NCBI RefSeq assembly: GCF_900113935.1
Contig: NZ_FORF01000008.1
Span: 1-64,000, forward strand
Direction: 5' to 3'
DNA from: Aquamicrobium aerolatum DSM 21857
GTDB lineage: Bacteria; Pseudomonadota; Alphaproteobacteria; Rhizobiales; Rhizobiaceae
DNA length: 64,000 nt
Shown piece by piece: positions 16,515 to 25,092 of this stretch (its first letter is position 1; every line of letters starts with the position of its first letter). The position numbers and the translations under genes are program-made. The notes beneath the pieces are model-generated. The model was not told the DNA's origin. It was given only the letters and a program-made list of their open reading frames with translations, and ran no database searches.

Positions 16515-17192
16515 ATGAACAATGCAATCAATGCCACGCATCTGACATTCTTGCTCACTGGCGCGTTCTGGACGCTGGTCCTGTCGCTGATGGCTTTCGT
16601 GGGCGGGGGCGTCGTCGGACTGGTCATTGCACTTGGGCGCACATCGCCGGTTCGCTTCCTGCGCATCTTGAGCGGTGGCTATGTCCAGATCGTCCAGGGC
16701 ACACCGCTGCTCGTGATCCTGTTTGTCGTCTATTTCGGTCTGCCGACAGTTGGTTATTCCCTGTCGCCCATGCTGGCTGCGGGCCTGTCGCTGACGATCT
16801 ATGTCAGCGCATATCTCGGCGAGATTTGGCGCGGCTGTCTGGAAGCGGTGCCGAAGGCTCAGTGGGAAGCTGCCGAGTGTCTGGCCCTGTCAAAGACACA
16901 GCGCATGGTCAAGGTGATCCTGCCGCAGGCGGTGCGTATCGCGACGCCGCCGACCGTGGGATTTTCGGTCCAGATCATCAAGAATACGTCGCTGGCATCG
17001 GTGGTGGGTTTTGTCGAGTTGGCACGTGCGGGGCAGTTGATCAACAACTCGATATTTCAGCCCTTTTCCATCTACATGATCGTCGCGCTGCTTTATTTCT
17101 GCATGTGCTTCCCGATCTCCGTCTTTAGCCGCCGTCTCGAGCGCACGGGTGCTTCGCGCCTGAAAGCTGCCGAGACCGCCGTTTCCGCGTAG
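16515..17192 (+). CDS. Polar amino acid-type ABC transporter permease, subunit 2
   Basis: 225-residue partner permease with the EAA loop QWEAAECLALSKTQRMVKV and the segment IVQGTPLLVILFVVYFGL. AAGGAGGGTG sits just before ATG 16515 and makes the start clear, discarding ten upstream codons in the same frame. About 13 bases separate it from subunit 1 and 17 from the ATPase gene, so all belong to one operon. Confidence 0.93.
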   Translation: MNNAINATHLTFLLTGAFWTLVLSLMAFVGGGVVGLVIALGRTSPVRFLRILSGGYVQIVQGTPLLVILFVVYFGLPTVGYSLSPMLAAGLSLTIYVSAYLGEIWRGCLEAVPKAQWEAAECLALSKTQRMVKVILPQAVRIATPPTVGFSVQIIKNTSLASVVGFVELARAGQLINNSIFQPFSIYMIVALLYFCMCFPISVFSRRLERTGASRLKAAETAVSA

Positions 17193-17209
17193 CACCTGGA
17201 GCAAAACCA

Positions 17210-17935
17210 ATGCCTGTTGTGGTTCTTAAGGATGTCAAGAAAAGCTTCGGCAGCCTTCAGGTTCTGCGAGGAGTGTCCTTTTCCGTAGACAAGGGGGATG
17301 TCGTCGCACTGATCGGCGCGAGCGGTTCCGGCAAGAGCACAGCGTTGCGTTGCATCGACCGGCTCGAGACAATCGACAGTGGCACGATCGACGTCTGCGG
17401 CTACAGTGTGAGCGATCCGAACCTCGACCTGCGCAGATTAAGGCTCGATGTTGGCATCGTTTTTCAAAGCTATAACTTGTTCCCGCACCTGACGGTCGAA
17501 GAAAACATCACGCTGGCGCCCCGTTCGGTGAAGCGGATGCAAAAGGCAGAAGCCAGCGAGATTGCACGCGAAGTGCTGGCGCAGGTCGGCCTCTCGGACA
17601 AGGCCGACAACTACCCCGAACAGCTTTCGGGCGGACAGCAGCAGCGTGCGGCGATTGCCCGTTCGCTCGCCATGCAGCCCAAAGTCATGCTCTTCGATGA
17701 AGTCACATCTGCGCTGGATCCGAAGCTGACAGGCGAGGTGTTGAAAGTCATCGAAACGCTCGCCGCGTCCGGCATGACCATGATCATGGTGACGCATGAA
17801 ATGGCATTCGCGCGCCGTGTCGCCGACCAGGTCGTCTACATGCACCAAGGCCGCGTCCACGAAGCCGGCGCGGCATCAATTCTCACCCACCCGACGACTG
17901 CTGAACTATCCGAGTTCATCAGCAACGATCTTTAG
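17210..17935 (+). CDS. Polar amino acid-type ABC transporter ATP-binding protein
   Basis: 241-residue ATPase of the GlnQ/HisP class. Walker A is GASGSGKST, the signature is LSGGQQQRAAIARSLA, and Walker B is VMLFDEVTSALDP (DEVTS is usual for this class, against DEPLS of sugar-type ATPases). The Q-loop is VFQSYNLFPHLT and the switch His lies in MVTHEMAFAR. It powers uptake by the two permeases immediately upstream. Confidence 0.94.
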   Translation: MPVVVLKDVKKSFGSLQVLRGVSFSVDKGDVVALIGASGSGKSTALRCIDRLETIDSGTIDVCGYSVSDPNLDLRRLRLDVGIVFQSYNLFPHLTVEENITLAPRSVKRMQKAEASEIAREVLAQVGLSDKADNYPEQLSGGQQQRAAIARSLAMQPKVMLFDEVTSALDPKLTGEVLKVIETLAASGMTMIMVTHEMAFARRVADQVVYMHQGRVHEAGAASILTHPTTAELSEFISNDL

Positions 17936-17975
17936 CGCATTGCAACAATGGAATGCACAACCAACGGAGGAAAAT

Positions 17976-18773
17976 ATGAAGTTTATCAAATCTCTAGCTG
18001 TTGCCTCGGCAATGTGCGCCCTGTCTCTGGCCGGCACCAGCATCGCCTCGGCCAATTCCTACGAGCGCATCATTGAATCTGGCAAAATCCGGATTTCGAC
18101 CGATCTGGCTATTCCGCCCTCAGGCATGCTCGACGCCGAGTTGAAGCCGATCGGATCGGATGTTGAAACAGCGAAGCTGCTGGCCGAAGACTGGGGCCTC
18201 GAACTGGAGTTCATCGAAACCACCGGCGCGACCCGTATCCCCAACCTTCAGACCGACAAGGCCGATATTGTCATCTCGACGCTGTCCGTGACGCCGCAGC
18301 GCGCTGAAGTCATCGACTTCTCGAAGCCTTATGCTGGGCTTCAGTCGGTGATCGGAGCGCCCGCTGCCGCGCAGATCGCAGGTTGGGACGATATTCGTGG
18401 GAAGACCGTGACCGTTACGCGCGGCACGACGCAAGACACCGAATTGACTGCCATGGCAGCTGAGCGCGGTTTCAATATCGCGCGCTATGACGACGACGCG
18501 ACGATGGTGACCGCGGCTGTCACCGGTCAGGCAGAAATGGTTGCGACCTCGGCGACGATCGTCCAGCAGATCGGCGAGCGCAACAAGGACCTCGCCTATG
18601 AGCCGAAGTTCACCATCCGCGTTTTCGACCTTGCCATTGGCGTGCGCAAGGGCGAGCCGGAGCTGCTTGAAAAGCTGAACGAGTGGGTCAGCGCCAATCT
18701 CAAGAATGGCAAGCTGAACGATATCTACCAGAAATATCACGGCACCCCGCTGCCGGCTGAAATTCTGCAGTAA
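17976..18773 (+). CDS. Family 3 ABC transporter solute-binding protein
   Basis: 265-residue periplasmic binding protein. ATG 17976 follows GGAGGAAAAT and opens a signal peptide (MKFIKSLAVASAMCALSLAG, cleavage near ASAN). SBP_bac_3 features are GKIRISTDLAIPPSG, DIVISTLSVTPQRAEVIDFS and the hinge-region VTVTRGTTQDTELT. The Arg of TPQRAEVIDFS normally contacts a ligand carboxylate, but the loss of the usual aromatic pocket residues cannot be judged here. It ends the operon and is followed by a terminator. The context (isomerase, hydroxyacid dehydrogenase) suggests a ligand other than a plain amino acid. Confidence 0.93.
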   Translation: MKFIKSLAVASAMCALSLAGTSIASANSYERIIESGKIRISTDLAIPPSGMLDAELKPIGSDVETAKLLAEDWGLELEFIETTGATRIPNLQTDKADIVISTLSVTPQRAEVIDFSKPYAGLQSVIGAPAAAQIAGWDDIRGKTVTVTRGTTQDTELTAMAAERGFNIARYDDDATMVTAAVTGQAEMVATSATIVQQIGERNKDLAYEPKFTIRVFDLAIGVRKGEPELLEKLNEWVSANLKNGKLNDIYQKYHGTPLPAEILQ

Positions 18774-18798
18774 GTTCAAAACACCGCACAAAGAAAAT

Positions 18799-18829
18799 AG
18801 CCTCCAGCTACGCTGGGGGCTGTTTTCGT
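18799..18829 (+). terminator. Rho-independent terminator after the ABC operon
   Basis: A 10-base stem AGCCTCCAGC/GCTGGGGGCT with a three-base loop (one G-T pair) is followed by GTTTTCGTT. It lies 25 bases after the stop of the solute-binding protein gene and closes the plus-strand operon, facing the convergent minus-strand importer. Confidence 0.85.
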
Positions 18830-18958
18830 TAGTGGGAGATGATCTGGCTTCTCAGTCGCAGTCGTGAGCTTTGCCAGACTCATTCCAGCGTTCGAGATTG
18901 CGTTACCTGAGGATTGGGCGACGAGCTCGCTCTGTGAAGAACGCGCTCTGCTAAGGGG

Positions 18959-20023
18959 CTATCCCCTCAATGCGTGCAGGGACGAGTGCGAGGGCGAAGC
19001 GAATATTTGCTGGCCCGGATCGAGCAGGCCTTTTTCGCCGGGGTTGGGGACGTCGACCAGCCATTCGCCAAGGCCTTCGATCTCGATCAGATACTCCGCG
19101 ACGTTGCCGAGAAACATTGCCCGGCGCACAGTGGCGGCAAAGTCGCCTTCGGTGGCAGAAAGCGCAATCGCTTCCGGTCGCAGCACCAGCGTCACCTTGT
19201 CTCCGACATTGCCGCTCGTTGGCACGGGCAGTTTGACGCCTCGAAGGTCGACGGTTTGCGCGTCGGCAACAATCGCTTCGGGGAAGTTCGCCTTGCCGAT
19301 GAATTCAGCGACGAAACGGCTTGCAGGCCGTGCATAGACCTCGCGTGGGGTGCCGATCTGCTCGATATTTCCACTGTTCATCACCACAATGCGGTCGGAA
19401 ATGCTCATCGCTTCGATCTGGTCATGCGTCACGTAGAGCGAGGTGATGCCGAGGCGCTGCTGCAGGTCGCGGATTTCAACGCGCATCTGGTCACGCAGTT
19501 TGGCGTCCAGATTGGACAACGGCTCGTCGAACAGCAGAACCTTTGGTTCCATGACGATAGCGCGAGCCAAGGCAACGCGCTGTTGCTGGCCGCCCGAAAG
19601 CTGGTTGGGTGAACGATTGGCCATCGAGGTCAGGCCGCTGACAGCCAGAACCTTGTCGGCGCGGGCTTTCAGTTCAGCGTCCGAAAGCTTCTGCAGTCGC
19701 AACCCGAAGACGACATTTTCGTAGACCGACAGATGCGGAAAGATCGCATAGGACTGGAACACCATCGCCGCGTCGCGGCGGTTCGGCGCGACGTCGTTCA
19801 TCCTGCGCTCGCCAAACAAGATATCGCCCGACGTCGGCTCCTCGAAGCCCGCAATCATCCGCAGGAGCGTGGTCTTGCCGCAGCCCGATGGCCCGAGAAG
19901 CGTGACGAGTTCGCCCGGCGTCACTTCCAGATTGGCGTTGCGTACCGCATGCACTTCCTGTCCGGGGGCATCCGGGCTGGCAAAGCGCTTTTCGAGATTG
20001 TGGATATGGACGGACTCGGCCAT
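18959..20023 (-). CDS. Iron/phosphonate-type ABC transporter ATP-binding protein
   Basis: 354-residue ATPase of the FbpC/PotA class. Walker A is GPSGCGKTT, the signature LSGGQQQRVALARAI, and Walker B LLFDEPLSNLDAKLR, followed by a C-terminal TOBE domain (about residues 270-350). The start ATG overlaps the stop of the permease gene by one base (TGATG), so translation is coupled. An in-frame extension upstream only reads the permease sequence in another frame and was discarded. It is the last gene of the SBP-permease-ATPase operon. Confidence 0.93.
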   Translation of the reverse strand: MAESVHIHNLEKRFASPDAPGQEVHAVRNANLEVTPGELVTLLGPSGCGKTTLLRMIAGFEEPTSGDILFGERRMNDVAPNRRDAAMVFQSYAIFPHLSVYENVVFGLRLQKLSDAELKARADKVLAVSGLTSMANRSPNQLSGGQQQRVALARAIVMEPKVLLFDEPLSNLDAKLRDQMRVEIRDLQQRLGITSLYVTHDQIEAMSISDRIVVMNSGNIEQIGTPREVYARPASRFVAEFIGKANFPEAIVADAQTVDLRGVKLPVPTSGNVGDKVTLVLRPEAIALSATEGDFAATVRRAMFLGNVAEYLIEIEGLGEWLVDVPNPGEKGLLDPGQQIFASPSHSSLHALRG

Positions 20024-21696
20024 CAGAATTTCACCATGTTCATGTGCCTCGTCATACGCGTGACAATGGCGTTGATGACGACGATCGCAAACAGCACGAT
20101 CGCGATGACGACCACGGAATAGGCCGCGGCCACGCCCAGGCGGCCCGAGCCGACCTGGTTGAGGATTTGTACCGTCATCAGGTTCCAGTTTGCCGAGACC
20201 AGGAAGATCGCAGCACTGATCGCCGTCATGGCGCGCACGAAGGCGTAGACGAGCGCCGAGAAGAACGCCGGCGCGATCAGGGGCAGGGTCACCTTGCGAA
20301 AGGTGGTCAATGCGCTCGCGCCCAGATTCTGCGCCGCTTCCTCGATCGATGGATCGATCTGGCGCAGGATGGCGGTGCCGGACTGGATGCCGACCGGCAC
20401 ATAACGGAAGACGAAGCACAGCACGAGGATCAGCAGCGTTCCGGTCAGGATAAAGGGCGGGCCATTGAACGCGAGTACATAGCCGATGCCGACGACCGTG
20501 CCGGGCACTGCGTAGGAAAGGATCGAGCCGAACTCCAGTGCGCGCTTGCCGGGAAACACGCGACGCACGACAAGAAACGCGATCAGCATGCCGAGAAGGC
20601 CGCTGATGGGCGTGGTGATGATGGCGATGATCAGCGTGTCGGTGACGGTCTTGAAGCCGACATCGAAGACATAGGCGAAGTGATCGAGCGTGGGCGTGTA
20701 ATTGAAGCCCCAGACCTGCGTGAACGCGCCGACGAAGATGACGCCGTAGAACATCAGGACGAGGGCGGCGAACAGCAGCACCAGTGCGTAGAGCAACCAC
20801 TTCACGCGGGTGCTGACGATCTTGGATGTGGAGGCAGTCGGTTTGCCGGTCACGGTCACATATTGGCGGCGGGCGATCCAGTAACGCTGGATGGCAAAGG
20901 CGGTGATCGAGGGGATCAGCAGGATCACCGACAGCATCGCGCCGCGCGCCAGGTTGAAGGAGCCGGTGATCTCCAGATAGGCCTGCGGCGCCAGCATCGG
21001 GAAGGCAGCACCGGCCAGAACGAGCGGATTGCCGAAATCCGCCATCGATTCGATGAAGACGATCAGGAAAGCGCTGGCCACGCCGGGCAGGGACAGCGGA
21101 AAGGTGACTTTCCAGAAGACCTGCCAGCGCGAAGCGCCGATATTGAGCGCTGCGTCTTCAAGCGTCGGACTGATGGAGGCGAGGACGCCGCGCAGCGACA
21201 GATATGCGATCGGCGCGAAGGTGAAGACCTGCGACCACACCACGCCGTGAAAGCCATAGATGCTGAAGTCCTGCAACCCCAGCAGCTGCCGGGTAATCAG
21301 CCCGTTAAAGCCGAACAGGAACAGGATCGACACCGCCGACACGAAGGGCGGCGAGATGATCGGGACGATCATCAGATAATGCAGGACACGCTTGCCGGGC
21401 ACATCAAGCCGGGTCAGCACGAAGGCGGCGAGGTACCCGATCACCACGCCGATCAGTCCCACCAGTGCGCCTACCGAAAGGCTGTTCCACAACGCGTTGC
21501 GGTAGAGCCGCCGCTCGCTCATGAGGGCATAATTTGCGCCCGTCCATTCGCCTCTTTCCTGAAAGCTGGCGATGAAAACCATCATCAGCGGATAGACCAC
21601 GAAGATCAGGATCGCAGCGAAGATTACGGCGACCAGCGCGAGCAGGATCGGGTCCCGCGCCAGTATGCGAAGTTGTGAGCGAGCGGTGGTAAGCAC
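20023..21696 (-). CDS. Iron/phosphonate-type ABC transporter fused permease
   Basis: 557-residue permease consisting of two fused membrane domains, as in FbpB/AfuB and PhnU/V-type importers, with about 12 helices. Two EAA-type loops are visible: EDAALNIGASRWQVFWKVTF near residue 195 and EEAAQNLGASALTTFRKVTL near 460. It begins 11 bases after the solute-binding protein gene and overlaps the ATPase gene by one base. Confidence 0.93.
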   Translation of the reverse strand: MLTTARSQLRILARDPILLALVAVIFAAILIFVVYPLMMVFIASFQERGEWTGANYALMSERRLYRNALWNSLSVGALVGLIGVVIGYLAAFVLTRLDVPGKRVLHYLMIVPIISPPFVSAVSILFLFGFNGLITRQLLGLQDFSIYGFHGVVWSQVFTFAPIAYLSLRGVLASISPTLEDAALNIGASRWQVFWKVTFPLSLPGVASAFLIVFIESMADFGNPLVLAGAAFPMLAPQAYLEITGSFNLARGAMLSVILLIPSITAFAIQRYWIARRQYVTVTGKPTASTSKIVSTRVKWLLYALVLLFAALVLMFYGVIFVGAFTQVWGFNYTPTLDHFAYVFDVGFKTVTDTLIIAIITTPISGLLGMLIAFLVVRRVFPGKRALEFGSILSYAVPGTVVGIGYVLAFNGPPFILTGTLLILVLCFVFRYVPVGIQSGTAILRQIDPSIEEAAQNLGASALTTFRKVTLPLIAPAFFSALVYAFVRAMTAISAAIFLVSANWNLMTVQILNQVGSGRLGVAAAYSVVVIAIVLFAIVVINAIVTRMTRHMNMVKF

Positions 21697-21707
21697 GGTG
21701 CGCCGGA

Positions 21708-22694
21708 TTACTGGCCCAGGACTTCGTCTACCCAGCGGTCAACGAGACGCTGACGGTTTTCGGACGCGAAAGCCGGGTCGTAGGAAACCAGCTTGATGTC
21801 GTCGAGCGAGGGAATGCCTTCGCCAGCGCTGACATCGGAGCGGATCGGCAGGAAGTAGGTCTTTTCAGCAGCCAGCTGCCCCTGACCTTCTGCGGAGGTC
21901 ATCCAGTCGACGAGCTTTTTTGCATCGTCCAGATTTGTCGCATCCTTCAGGATCGACATCGCTGCGACTTCATAACCGACGCCTTCCGACGGGAACACCA
22001 CCTTTACCGGAAAGCCTTCATCGACGAGCTTGAGAAAGCCCGGCGAGAATTGCAGCGCGATCGGTGTTTCGCCGACGCCAAGGGCGCCTGAGGGCGCGGT
22101 GCCGCTCTGCGTGTAGGTCTGAATGTTCGGGTTCAGGTCTTTCATGTACTGGAATGTGGCGTCTTCGCCCCACAGCTCGTTGAGCGTCAGAATGACCGCG
22201 TAAGCGGTGCCGGAAGACTGCGGCGAGGGCATCTGGATGAGGCCGCGATATGCTTCATTCTTCAGATCTTCCCAGGATGAAGGGGTCGGAGCGCCCCGGC
22301 TTTCCAGAATGTCGGTGCGCACGCCCACTGCCAGCGGGTTGGTGTAGATTGCGTGCCAGTTGCCGTTGGCGTCCTTGAACTGTTCGGCGAGACCGTCGGC
22401 ATTGGCCGAGACATAAGGCTGGGTGAGGTTGCGTTCGTTGGCGAGAATGTGGTTCTCGCTTGGCGCGCCAAACCAGACGTCAGCCTGTGGGCGGCTGGCT
22501 TCGGCTTCGATACGCGACAGGGCGGGTCCGGAAGACAGGAACACCATCTGTACGTCGACACCCGTGGCCTTCGTGAAGGCGTTGAGGATGCGGGTCGCAT
22601 TTTCCTCGTCGACGCTGGAATACACCGTCAGCGCCTGCGCTGAACTGGCCATCATCAACAAGCCCGCGAACGCTGCGAGTGCACTTTTCTTCAT
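21708..22694 (-). CDS. Iron/phosphonate-type ABC transporter solute-binding protein
   Basis: 328-residue periplasmic protein. The start at 22694 gives the signal peptide MKKSALAAFAGLLMMASSAQA; an upstream in-frame start adds a non-secretory tail. The fold follows the FbpA/AfuA group (LTVYSSVDEENATRILNAF, then ADVWFGAPSENHILA). The adjacent tyrosine pair that binds ferric iron in FbpA is not visible in the matching region (PSGALGVGETPIALQFSPGF), so iron may not be the ligand. Members of this group also carry 2-aminoethylphosphonate or hexose phosphates. First gene of the operon. Confidence 0.9.
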   Translation of the reverse strand: MKKSALAAFAGLLMMASSAQALTVYSSVDEENATRILNAFTKATGVDVQMVFLSSGPALSRIEAEASRPQADVWFGAPSENHILANERNLTQPYVSANADGLAEQFKDANGNWHAIYTNPLAVGVRTDILESRGAPTPSSWEDLKNEAYRGLIQMPSPQSSGTAYAVILTLNELWGEDATFQYMKDLNPNIQTYTQSGTAPSGALGVGETPIALQFSPGFLKLVDEGFPVKVVFPSEGVGYEVAAMSILKDATNLDDAKKLVDWMTSAEGQGQLAAEKTYFLPIRSDVSAGEGIPSLDDIKLVSYDPAFASENRQRLVDRWVDEVLGQ

Positions 22695-22802
22695 GGTATC
22701 CTCCGTCTGCCGCCGCAGTTTGCGACCTGCCAATAAGTAAGGCGGCAAAGCTATCCCCGACACTATTCCCCGTCAACGCATGCACATGACGGGGAATGAC
22801 AA

Positions 22803-23234
22803 TCAGGCTTGTATCTGACGGCGCAACGGGAAAACTCGGTCGAAGGCCCATGTGAAAGCGAAGGTGTAGACGAGGAAGAACACCAGCAATGCCGCTTCCA
22901 TCAAGAAGGCTTCCACAAACCCGACCTGATACCAGAACATGAATATCGGAACGATCGCCAGGATCAGGCCGCCTTCAAAGCCAACGGCGTGCAGAATACG
23001 GATCGGCACGGTTCGCTTGGTCCAGTCCAGCTTCTGCTCGAGCGTTTCGAACCCGGTATTGTACAGAAAATTCCAGATGACAGCGACGACGGACACAACG
23101 ATGGCAACAGGCAGCGATCCAGCCGCATCGCCTTCGCTCATGGCTGCCAGCAGCCAGGTCGAAAAAACGATCGCGAAGAACTCGAAGATAACGACGTAGA
23201 TAATTCGGCGCAGACGCGCCTCAAGAATATACAT
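22803..23234 (-). CDS. PACE-family efflux transporter
   Basis: 143 residues with four membrane helices arranged as two bacterial transmembrane pair domains, the hallmark of the PACE (proteobacterial antimicrobial compound efflux) family. Family features are IYVVIFEFFAIVFSTWLLA, the Asn/Tyr-rich end of helix 2 (WNFLYNTGFETLEQKL) and the matching second pair (HAVGFEGGLILAIVPIF, FAFTWAFDRVFP). Known members export biocides such as chlorhexidine; the substrate here is untested. It stands alone. Confidence 0.88.
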   Translation of the reverse strand: MYILEARLRRIIYVVIFEFFAIVFSTWLLAAMSEGDAAGSLPVAIVVSVVAVIWNFLYNTGFETLEQKLDWTKRTVPIRILHAVGFEGGLILAIVPIFMFWYQVGFVEAFLMEAALLVFFLVYTFAFTWAFDRVFPLRRQIQA

Positions 23235-23381
23235 TCATGGCTCCATGAGCAGAACGCTCGGAATAGGTCCGGACCGTCCCGGCAAGGGTTCCATGAGCAG
23301 TGAGCCACGGTTTCCGCTCACCACGGGGCTGATATAGCCTTGAATGGCGAAAATTCAAGGCTTCGAAGGTGTCTGTCCGGC

Positions 23382-23669
23382 TTAGTCTTGTCCCAGTTCT
23401 GCCGGATCGACGGCTTTCAAAGCGGTCAGCGCCACGTTTCGGCGCATGCGCCGGTCACGCTTGAGATGCCATTCGCGACTCATCGCTTCCTGGCGCGTCT
23501 CCAGCATTTCGCTGTAGATAATCGTCCATATCCGGCCACGTGTCGACTTTGCGCCGGCTCGGCCACCATTATGCTCCGCAAGCCGTCGCTCCAGATCAAG
23601 TGTCCATCCGACATAGGTCCGGTAGCCTGAGGGGGTCTGACATCCCAGAATATAGACATATGCAGTCAT
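23382..23669 (-). CDS. GIY-YIG domain nuclease-family protein (UPF0213-like)
   Basis: 95 residues, essentially a single GIY-YIG endonuclease domain. The motif appears as YVYILGCQTPSGYRTYVGWT, with the active-site region DLERRLAEHNGGRAGAKSTRG, and a late KRDRRMRRNVALTAL helix. Small proteins of this kind are widespread and poorly characterised; DNA repair or damage processing is suggested. About 20 bases separate it from the rsmJ-like gene upstream. Confidence 0.9.
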   Translation of the reverse strand: MTAYVYILGCQTPSGYRTYVGWTLDLERRLAEHNGGRAGAKSTRGRIWTIIYSEMLETRQEAMSREWHLKRDRRMRRNVALTALKAVDPAELGQD

Positions 23670-23690
23670 CGAAACGGCTCGCTGCGCATT

Positions 23691-24323
23691 TCAGGTGTCG
23701 GCTTGTGCTACGAGCTTCGCCTTGACGAAGACGTCGTAGCGGGTGCTCTTGCCAAGAATCTGGTGGGAAGGCCGGGGCAGGCCTTCCATCAAGGGCGCGC
23801 GCAGCGGCCACTTCAGGACAACACGGTTGCGGGCGTGCTTGAGAGCGGCCTGCATCAGCACCACCGAGTCGGGGTCCGTGCCGACAAGCTCTCGGATCAG
23901 GCGCATCTCTTTTTTCACCAGTGCGGAGTTGCCACGAGGCGGGTGCATCGGGTCCACCAGCACGACCTGCGGTGACAATTCTGCGAGCAACAGGCAGGAA
24001 TCACCGTGCAGCAAGGTCATGCGTTCCGCAGTCTCGGCATAGGCACCGCCTTCGGCGTGCGCGCGTTCCAGTCCTTCGGCCAGCAGCTTATGCATCGCGT
24101 CCGAGCGTTCGATCAGGGTCACCTTGGCTCCGAGGGAGGCAAGCAGGAATGAGTCGCGCCCCATCCCGGCGGTGGCATCAACAATATGGGGCGTGATTCC
24201 GCGGGTCAGCCCACAAGCTTTTGCCAGCGCTTGGCCACGGCCTTCGCCGGAACGAAATCGATGTCCGACGGCGCCGCCGACGAAGTCAACGATCAGGGAT
24301 GATTTGTCGAGTTCCTGTGCCAT
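23691..24323 (-). CDS. rsmJ: RsmJ-like 16S rRNA (guanine-N2) methyltransferase
   Basis: 210 residues. The SAM-binding motif VDATAGMGRDSFLLASLG and the catalytic-loop sequence LVDPMHPPRG correspond to the DATAGLGRD and DPMFP motifs of RsmJ, which methylates G1516 of E. coli 16S rRNA. The N-terminus is shorter than in E. coli and starts near LIVDFVGGAVGHRF. It begins eight bases after the rluA-type gene, forming a small RNA-modification operon with it. Confidence 0.85.
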   Translation of the reverse strand: MAQELDKSSLIVDFVGGAVGHRFRSGEGRGQALAKACGLTRGITPHIVDATAGMGRDSFLLASLGAKVTLIERSDAMHKLLAEGLERAHAEGGAYAETAERMTLLHGDSCLLLAELSPQVVLVDPMHPPRGNSALVKKEMRLIRELVGTDPDSVVLMQAALKHARNRVVLKWPLRAPLMEGLPRPSHQILGKSTRYDVFVKAKLVAQADT

Positions 24324-24331
24324 GGCTTTGC

Positions 24332-25000
24332 TCAGAACGGCGCCGGTGCGGTGAAAGTCACATCGCTGCCATCGGGGTGGCGGAATGACAGTTCCTGCGC
24401 ATGCAGCAACAACCGGTCGGCCGCTGCCAGCGCATCTCCGTTCGCGTAAAATTCGTCACCGAGGATGACATGCCCCAGCGCCTTCATGTGAACGCGCAAC
24501 TGGTGTGTGCGGCCGGTGAGCGGTTCGAGGTTCACGCGCGTTATCGTGACGCCGCGCCTTATCACCTGCCAGCGGGTCTGCGCTGGTTTGCCGTGGTCGT
24601 GATCGACACGATGGCGCGGTTTGTTGTCTGGATCGATCGCAAGCGGCAGGTCGATCAGCCCTTCGTCGTTCTCGATGCTGCCCCACACCTCGGCCATATA
24701 GGATTTGCGCGTCGTTCTGGCTTCGAATTGTCGTGCGATTGCGGCGTGTGCGCGTCGGTTAAGCGACATCAGCACGATGCCAGATGTATCCTTGTCCAGC
24801 CGGTGGATCATCAGCGCTTCGGGAAATTCCGTCTGCACCCGCGTTGCAAGGCTGTCAGCCAGAGCGGGATGCCGGCCAGGCACCGAGAGCAGGCCGCTCG
24901 GCTTGTCGAGCACAAGCAGGTCGGCGTCGCGGTGGAGCACCGAAATATATGGTTCAAGCGGCGGGTGGTAGACAGGGTCAGTATCGGACAGCACATTCAT
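24332..25000 (-). CDS. rluA: RluA-family rRNA/tRNA pseudouridine synthase
   Basis: 222 residues, the size of RluA without an S4 domain. The catalytic Asp lies in MIHRLDKDTSGIVLMSLN, and further motifs are LDKPSGLLSVPGR and EPLTGRTHQLRVHM. E. coli RluA modifies U746 of 23S rRNA and U32 of tRNAs. The start ATG at 25000 gives MNVLSDTDPVYHPP. It precedes rsmJ in the same direction. Confidence 0.92.
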   Translation of the reverse strand: MNVLSDTDPVYHPPLEPYISVLHRDADLLVLDKPSGLLSVPGRHPALADSLATRVQTEFPEALMIHRLDKDTSGIVLMSLNRRAHAAIARQFEARTTRKSYMAEVWGSIENDEGLIDLPLAIDPDNKPRHRVDHDHGKPAQTRWQVIRRGVTITRVNLEPLTGRTHQLRVHMKALGHVILGDEFYANGDALAAADRLLLHAQELSFRHPDGSDVTFTAPAPF

Positions 25001-25092
25001 GCGCAGGCCCTATCATGAAACCCGTCTTCTGGAAAACCAGATGGTGATGGGCCGCACGAACGCGGCCCATCGAAAATCCGGCTATCCGATTG

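Noticed and set aside
17796-17975. N-terminal extension of the family 3 binding protein
   Set aside because: It overlaps the ATPase gene; the ATG at 17976 has GGAGG and opens a signal peptide.
20024-20800. N-terminal extension of the ABC ATPase frame
   Set aside because: It only reads the permease gene in another frame; the ATPase proper starts at the TGATG overlap.
20044-21678. A 544-codon plus-strand frame opposite the ABC permease
   Set aside because: The translation is a low-complexity Asp/His/Arg-rich string with no family motif, typical of antisense frames to membrane proteins.
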